The notes beneath the pieces are model-generated. The model was not told the origin of the DNA and made no database searches. It was given only the letters and a program-made list of their open reading frames with translations. 64,000 bases of DNA from Synchiropus splendidus (lineage: Eukaryota > Chordata > Actinopteri > Syngnathiformes > Callionymidae). Positions 58,356 through 64,000 of the stretch are shown here, piece by piece. The position numbers and the translations under genes are program-made. Location: contig NC_071348.1 of the NCBI RefSeq assembly GCF_027744825.2, positions 12,805,563 through 12,869,562 of the forward strand. The letters run 5' to 3'. Position 1 is the stretch's first letter. Each line of letters starts with the position of its first letter.

Positions 58356-59050
58356 AAAAAAACCACTTGACACTCGTATTTATTTCCACTCTGAATAAGA
58401 GCTGCAAGGCATTCTGGCAATCTCCCACCAATCCTTCTTAGTTCATTATTTATGTGAGGTCTGCATTTTTATCAGTAGTGGAAGGGCATTGGAAAAGACT
58501 CAAGCTAACTTTGGAGTTAGCATTTGTATTAGTGATAGCACATGCAGGAGATCTCCTCCCACAAGGAGGTCTACTGCATGTGTAATCACTGTTCCCAAAC
58601 AAATAGTGACGGTCAGGGTCAACACAAGTAATCACCACATGCACACAAAGGGAAAAATAGATCCAGAAGTCAGCCATTAAAGTAAAGATAACCTGAAGGA
58701 GTTGATTGGAGAAAGAGATTCACCTGAATATACTTTTGCAGAAGTCTCACTTGATGACTGACGCTCACTACCTTCTTTCCGACACGAACCAACCTGGTCT
58801 TTATTTGCTCATATTACATCAGTGTATCTTTAAAGGAGTCTTCTCGTTGCTAATATAAATACTAGCCAAGTCAAAAAAAAATGTCTGCCAGGCGGGTTGG
58901 GCTGGTTCTGTTGGAAGCTATGTGTGTCCTTGCGAAGAAGAAATATTCACACAAAATGACCTCGATGTAGCTTAACACTGTAAACCAGACCATTTCCATA
59001 CATACTAAGTCAAATTTGATGTTTTTGTGTTCCCAATAATTTGCTTGTTT
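58356..59050. other. intergenic spacer between lamtor2 and rab25
   Basis: No gene recognised. A short inverted pair (GCATGTGTAATCAC/CACATGCAGG-type) lies near 58540-58640. Confidence 0.4.
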
Positions 59051-59139
59051 CCGTTCTTTTCTCCCCTTCCCATGTGTAGATAACAGTGAAGTGCTGTGTC
59101 ATTAAAAAAGGTCAGGATTTTTTTTCTCTAGATCCAGTA

Positions 59140-59509
59140 GAATACTTCCTGCTTCCTGGATGCAGTAGCGTGATCCGTCCAGCAGGAGGCGTCTCGAAGC
59201 CTCAGCCACACCTGCAGGTTGTACCACCTGACCAACCCTGCCCTCCAGCAAGACACACCTCCAGCTTCTCACCACTCCTCGACACACACTCCACTCTCAT
59301 CGGGTTGTATTCAAACTAGCAGCTTCTCTCCTCGGACAGAGGTGTCTGTGTTGGTGACCTCCAGGTGTCGAACATTCATGCCCAGAGATTGTTCTGAAAT
59401 CTGAGGATCTGCCAGTCTGCTGCTTAGGGGAGGTGTCCTCTTACATCCCGCAGTCTGAGTGCCGGAGACGCGACAGTAAACTGGATCAGCAACATTGAAT
59501 GGACAGAAC
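59140..59509 (+). promoter_or_regulatory. upstream region and 5' UTR of rab25
   Basis: GC-richer than its flanks. Two adjacent ETS-type cores on the minus strand (plus-strand ACTTCCTGCTTCCTGG, 59144-59159) could suit an epithelial gene. The transcription start is not defined. Confidence 0.35.
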
Positions 59510-62500
59510 ATGGGGTCAGATGAGGCCTACAATTTTGTCTTTAAGGGTGAGTGTTTTGTTCTGCAGGATGGTGTGATGAAAGGGTGTCACCTTCACGTTA
59601 TTGATGGTTTTCTCAGGTCATCACTTCAGTTGTTTCATAAATCTGAGCACACTAGTGATGGCACTAGTATAATCCAGGTGTGGATGTACGACCTTAGTTT
59701 TTGGAACAATTATGACTCGTGTTTTTTGTTTTTATGACCGTTATTTGTTTCTCATCAACCCTTACGTACGCATCCACAGATGTAAACAAACATGGCCGCC
59801 TTTATTTCAGCATCAGCTGTTTGTTCTGGGATTGGTTGCTATCATCCCAGCCTGTAAAGGGAGACATCAACTGACTATTTTGGTCTTCCAATTATATGTA
59901 TTTACCTCTGCCAAGGGGAAAACAGAGGAATGGGTTTCAATTACATTTTCAGGAAATGTGAATTAAAAAAACAATGATACAACTTCAATTTTTATTCTGG
60001 ATTTCCATCTGGGTCCACAATTCTTTCGAATGATTCATCACAAGGTTGAGAAAGAGCTGTTGCGCGGTCTATGCTGATTTTCTTCCTCGATCACAGCATC
60101 GCTCAATCTTCCTCAAAGCTACTGCCACCTGCTGCTCTTTTGAATTTGACTGTTAATAATGTCATTGCCATATATTGTAGTGTAAATAAAGTAATGGGTG
60201 GACATTAGGAGCTTAGCGGCGGTCTGCACTCTGAATGCTTTTGTATATATGTACATATTCAAACACCACCCTTCACTTATGCACTTTATTTGATCAGGAT
60301 TTGAACCTGCAACCTTCTTGTTGTGAGAGCCCTATATGGCAGGCTCAGAGGTCCACACAGAGAAAGTTGGGTGAAACAAATGCACAGGAGGATGTACAAA
60401 CACCACTCAGATAGGTTGCATTCATTACAAACATTACCACAAAAATCTCGTGTCATGTGAAGGAACAGTTTATACAGTATCATGATACGAAGGATGTACA
60501 CAGTTTAATAGCACTTTATGTTCATGACTTATGTGTGTGGATGATGTTGAAGTCGCTTCTGTGTGAACATTGTGATTCATCATCGAAGTGTCATGTTCCA
60601 GGAACAGGTTCTGTGAAGGTTACACATGCTTGTATTGCTTTATAGTGGTGCCACAAAGAGCATCAGACTGGGTGTGTAACATTGGTCATGATGACGGACC
60701 CACCACTGGTTTCTCTCTTCACCCCGATGCTTACGTTTAAGGTTGTCATTTTCCGTCCTAGCTGGTGTTGGATGTGGTGTTAGGAGTCAGTATTGTTGAG
60801 GGAAACATTCACAGTTTCAATCTTCTGTTCCTGTGTTGCAATGGGAGCTGTAGGTCTCCCATTCCGAGGGCTTCTAGCTAGCTTCTTGCTCTCACTGGTG
60901 TTGAGCTGCAGCTGGATCTCCTCACACCTGCTGAACCTCTCCACCACTCCTGTGTACTGCACTTCACTGTCTTTAGAGAAAAGTGTTGAATCTGGGGTGC
61001 GTATTGATCAGGGAAGTCTAAGATCCTTCAATTGATCCCAACAGCTATTTAAATTAAATCTGAACTTGCGATCAATATCTGCTGGTTTGAGGGGAGTGGA
61101 CAATAGAGTTGTTTAAAATGTGATAAATGATGCTAACATGAACTTGAAGCTAACATGATTTTGTTTTGTATTATTTACTTTGTGGCACATCTCCATGGTT
61201 ATGGTGAACAATAATGTTTATTTCTTAATCACAATGCAAATCTGCTGTTCCAAGATCTACATTTGTTGCAGTGTGTTACATGACTTATATCCGGAGTGAT
61301 TCAAACACTAGTAGTTTAAAATCCATCACATCCTGATTCAGCCAAATAGATATGTCTGAGTGTTGCACAAATAAGGCATTAAACGTTTACAACATTCTTG
61401 TGGTATAGATGAAGAGGGGTTTGCAGGCAGTTTGACCTGGTTCACTGCAGGAAGCAGACCTAGTGTTTACTTAAGAAGTTACTGAGTAGTGAAGGATTGT
61501 GGTTCTCTCAGCTGCTAAGGGTTCAAGAGTGATAAGGAGCAAAAATAAGAGAAAGTAAAACAGTTGCACATTAACGCCAAGAGAGTTCTAGCTGTTTCGT
61601 GTTTTTTTTAATGGAAATAAATCTAGTTAAATGTCACCTGTTAATCAAAGTGTGTGAAATGGACCTGAAAGTATGCTGAGTCATGTTTCCTTAACTGGGT
61701 TCAAATCTTCTGTGTGATGTTCAAGTGATTTAGATCAAACCCAACCTCTGCGAGCCGGTTCCTCCCAACTGAAACACAAACATTAGTCACGGAAAGGTCC
61801 AGAGTTAAGGAGGAGGGAGGCGGGGGAGGTTTCTTGACTGGGATGAAACAAAGTGCGGCAGAACTCGTTCCACCTGATGTGGAAGAACAATGCCAAATCT
61901 GAGTGAGGTCCTTCTTGTAGCAAGATGGCCGCTTTTAAGAAACCTAAAACACATCGTCTGAGTTGAAGCGTGGGTCTTGAATGGTCAACATGAAACTTAT
62001 TATCTTATTCTTGTTCAGTATGTTGGGTACAATATGTGGTTTGTCACCATTAATGACTCAAGACGTGAACAGAAGAGACACTCCTTTCACACTGATATGA
62101 GGATACATTTAGCAGGTAGCTAAAATATACGTATTCACCTCAAACTGCTGTGCCTTAAATTTGTTATAGACTTCATTTGGAAGCTCCTGCAGGCCGCAAG
62201 TGGAACACCATCTTGCCTAGTGTCATTTAGCTCACCCTATGTAGCTTGGATTGAATTGAAAAATAAAACTCAATGGTCTTCACAAAGTCTCAAAGTCTCA
62301 TGGCTGTGATAGACGGCCCCTCCCTTCTCTGTAAATTCAAGTCCTTTATCCTTTTATATTAAGTCACCTGACCAGAAGGGTGTGAGACGTTTGTCCTGTG
62401 ACATCATCGGCAGACCACTAAGACAGAACTCATGAGACATAAGCGACACACCTGAACTAAGAGCAGAGTTTAACTCCGATTTATCCATGTTGCTCAATCT

Positions 62501-62887
62501 GACTGCAACTACTGTCTGACGGATTGAGCAGGTGATGTAGCAAGATCTTTGCTCAGACTGGATTCATTTGCTGACTGTGAAAAATAAATAGTGGACATAT
62601 GTATCTAAAATACACTTGAGCTATAAACATTTTTAAAATGATTTCAATGATGAAATTAAAATGGTGGCTCCTGTTTTGTTCCCTGGTGCAGTTGTTCTGA
62701 TCGGAGAGTCTGGAGTGGGCAAAAGTAATCTGCTGTCCCGCTTCACCAAAAACGAGTTCAACCACGACAGTCGCACAACGATCGGGGTGGAGTTCAGCAC
62801 GCGCACCATCGAACTTGACGGCCTCACAGTCAAGGCCCAGATCTGGGACACAGCCGGGCTGGAGCGGTACCGGGCCATCACTTCTGC
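59510..62887 (+). CDS. rab25: RAB25, first two coding exons (gene continues beyond the window)
   Basis: Exon 1, 59510-59546, encodes [12 protein letters not shown] plus the first base of the next codon (donor AAGG/GTGAGT). Exon 2, 62692-62887, completes [14 protein letters not shown] (P-loop), then [16 protein letters not shown] (switch I, T of G2) and [17 protein letters not shown] (switch II). The Leu in WDTAGLE, where most Rabs have Gln, is the RAB25 hallmark and predicts low GTP hydrolysis and constitutive activity. RAB25 is a Rab11-group GTPase of the apical recycling endosome in epithelia. The exon phase (233 coding bases) leads into the expected YYRGA exon, which is not present before 64000. 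Intron 1 is 3,145 bp. Confidence 0.95.
59547..62691 (+). other. rab25 intron 1
   Basis: No exon seen inside. It contains a decayed ACCTCTGCCAAGG-type repeat near 59900-60040 and a minus-strand tRNA B-box-like GGTTCAAATCC (plus 60298-60308) followed by SINE-like text (CAACCTTCTTGTTGTGAG), probably a worn SINE. Confidence 0.5.
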
Positions 62888-64000
62888 GTGAGTGACACAG
62901 CAGTCTTTGACCTTGTGACTGAGCATTTATACACTTGTGAAGAGCGTTGTAATCTCAATGAATCACACATTTTGTATCTGTTGTGAATGTAACTTAAAGG
63001 AAGATGTTATCAACAGCACAGTGGGCAATAATGCTTTCCTCATGCTAACATTTGTTTACTCCAACAACCCAGCATTACAGATACTGTCTAGAACATTCTT
63101 TAGAATAACCTCAGAGGCTCTGAAAAGGTTCGAAAACATGCTGACAGCGTGACATTGGAAACATTGGCTGTCACATATAGAACAGATACAAAGTCCGTGA
63201 TTAATTTGCCATTAATTTAGTTTTTTACTCCATTGACAGCCCTATGATTAAATCTATTTATGCAGCAACAAAACAAAGTTTCACATTAATGTCATAATTT
63301 CCAACTCTTATTCATTACAGACATGAACATAATAAAATTATTGAAACCAGAACTGAACCTTTCTCCTGGCTTCATGCTGAGCAGTCACTTAAGGAGAACA
63401 ATATTCAACAGAAAATCTCAACAGAAAATCTGGTGAAGAAACTGCATTAACTCACTAAAGGAAATGCAGTGGAATGTTAAGAAGAAGTAGGACACCTGAG
63501 AGGGTCAATGTTGTTGCGAGAGCTGCATTTCTCTCGAATTTAAACTGTGACACTGACCATGAAGCAATGTCCCATGGGTTCTGACAGTTTCAACTTCCTG
63601 TTGTCACATTTAAACAGTCCTCATTTACAATTTTTAAATGCTCTTTAAAATGTTTTTCCACATTACTAAATATTTGCATGCGTTTTTTTTTTCGTTCTAT
63701 GATTTTATATATTGTTTTGAAATACTTTTTTTTTACCATGTACCTATCTACTATTGACCTTTTTTGTTCATACATTTTGTCCTGTATATATATATCGATG
63801 GAAAACAACATGTCATATTTATAGTTTATATATTTCCATTGATAATTTTATGCCCTATAGACATGTTCCTGAATTATTTCACTGTAACTTCACTGCTCTC
63901 CTTTCAGACTCTCAAATAAACATTATTTATGGGGCACATTCAATTTAATTCAGACGCAACTTTATGTAGCTTAAGGCAGGAAAAGAAATGTGAGGAGGTT
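62888..64000 (+). other. start of rab25 intron 2
   Basis: Begins GTGAGT and runs to the window end. AT-rich with T-runs near 63680-63740; no further Rab exon or other gene found. Confidence 0.6.

Noticed and set aside
60298..60308. functional tRNA gene
   Set aside because: Only a B-box-like motif is present; no A box, acceptor stem or cloverleaf can be drawn, so a worn SINE is more likely.
62888..64000. third coding exon of rab25
   Set aside because: The expected YYRGA-type start after an AG acceptor was not found; the exon must lie beyond the window.

Overview
The window is vertebrate nuclear DNA, most likely a percomorph-type teleost. Genes are split by GT-AG introns with polyadenylation signals. 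There are two copies of the fish protein family 'rapunzel', a tandem cluster of CD20-like four-span membrane genes, and a lamtor2-rab25 pair whose linkage is also found in mammals. Mobile DNA is typical of fish: hAT, Tc1, L2/CR1, RTE-like, L1-like and LTR fragments, plus long dinucleotide repeats. There is no operon structure, CRISPR array or rRNA.

Layout. (1) 0.4-12.8 kb, plus strand: two rapunzel-like genes, each with its whole coding region in one exon (2961-4142 and 10654-11829). The second is flanked by inverted copies of a hAT-type non-coding element (6812-7549, 15038-15728). (2) 12.8-18.2 kb: no gene seen. (3) 18.2-53.9 kb, minus strand: seven CD20-like (MS4A/TMEM176 superfamily) genes, called A-G here from left to right. 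Each has six coding exons, all introns in phase 0, with a separate 5' untranslated exon visible for B-G. B-C and D-E are two copies of a two-gene block of about 7.85 kb. The A-B interval holds decayed LINE and Tc1 DNA. The E-F interval is swollen by a 4.25 kb hAT element with a perfect 8-bp target duplication, containing a 2.2 kb foldback/tandem-repeat structure, and by a 5'-truncated L2-type LINE. (4) 54.7-58.1 kb, plus strand: complete lamtor2 (4 exons, 125 aa), head to head with gene G. Its third intron holds a hAT-type element that was itself hit by a solo LTR. (5) 59.5 kb to the end, plus strand: the first two coding exons of rab25; the rest lies beyond the window.

How the genes may work together (inference). 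The CD20-like proteins are probably membrane proteins of leukocytes or the endosomal system. Their tails carry tyrosine or dileucine sorting-type motifs that change between paralogues. LAMTOR2 (Ragulator, late endosome/lysosome) and RAB25 (apical recycling endosome) are also membrane-traffic proteins, but their adjacency to the cluster is simply a chromosome neighbourhood. I found no wholly new system. The most unusual structures are the foldback element and the patterned divergence of the duplicated four-span genes.
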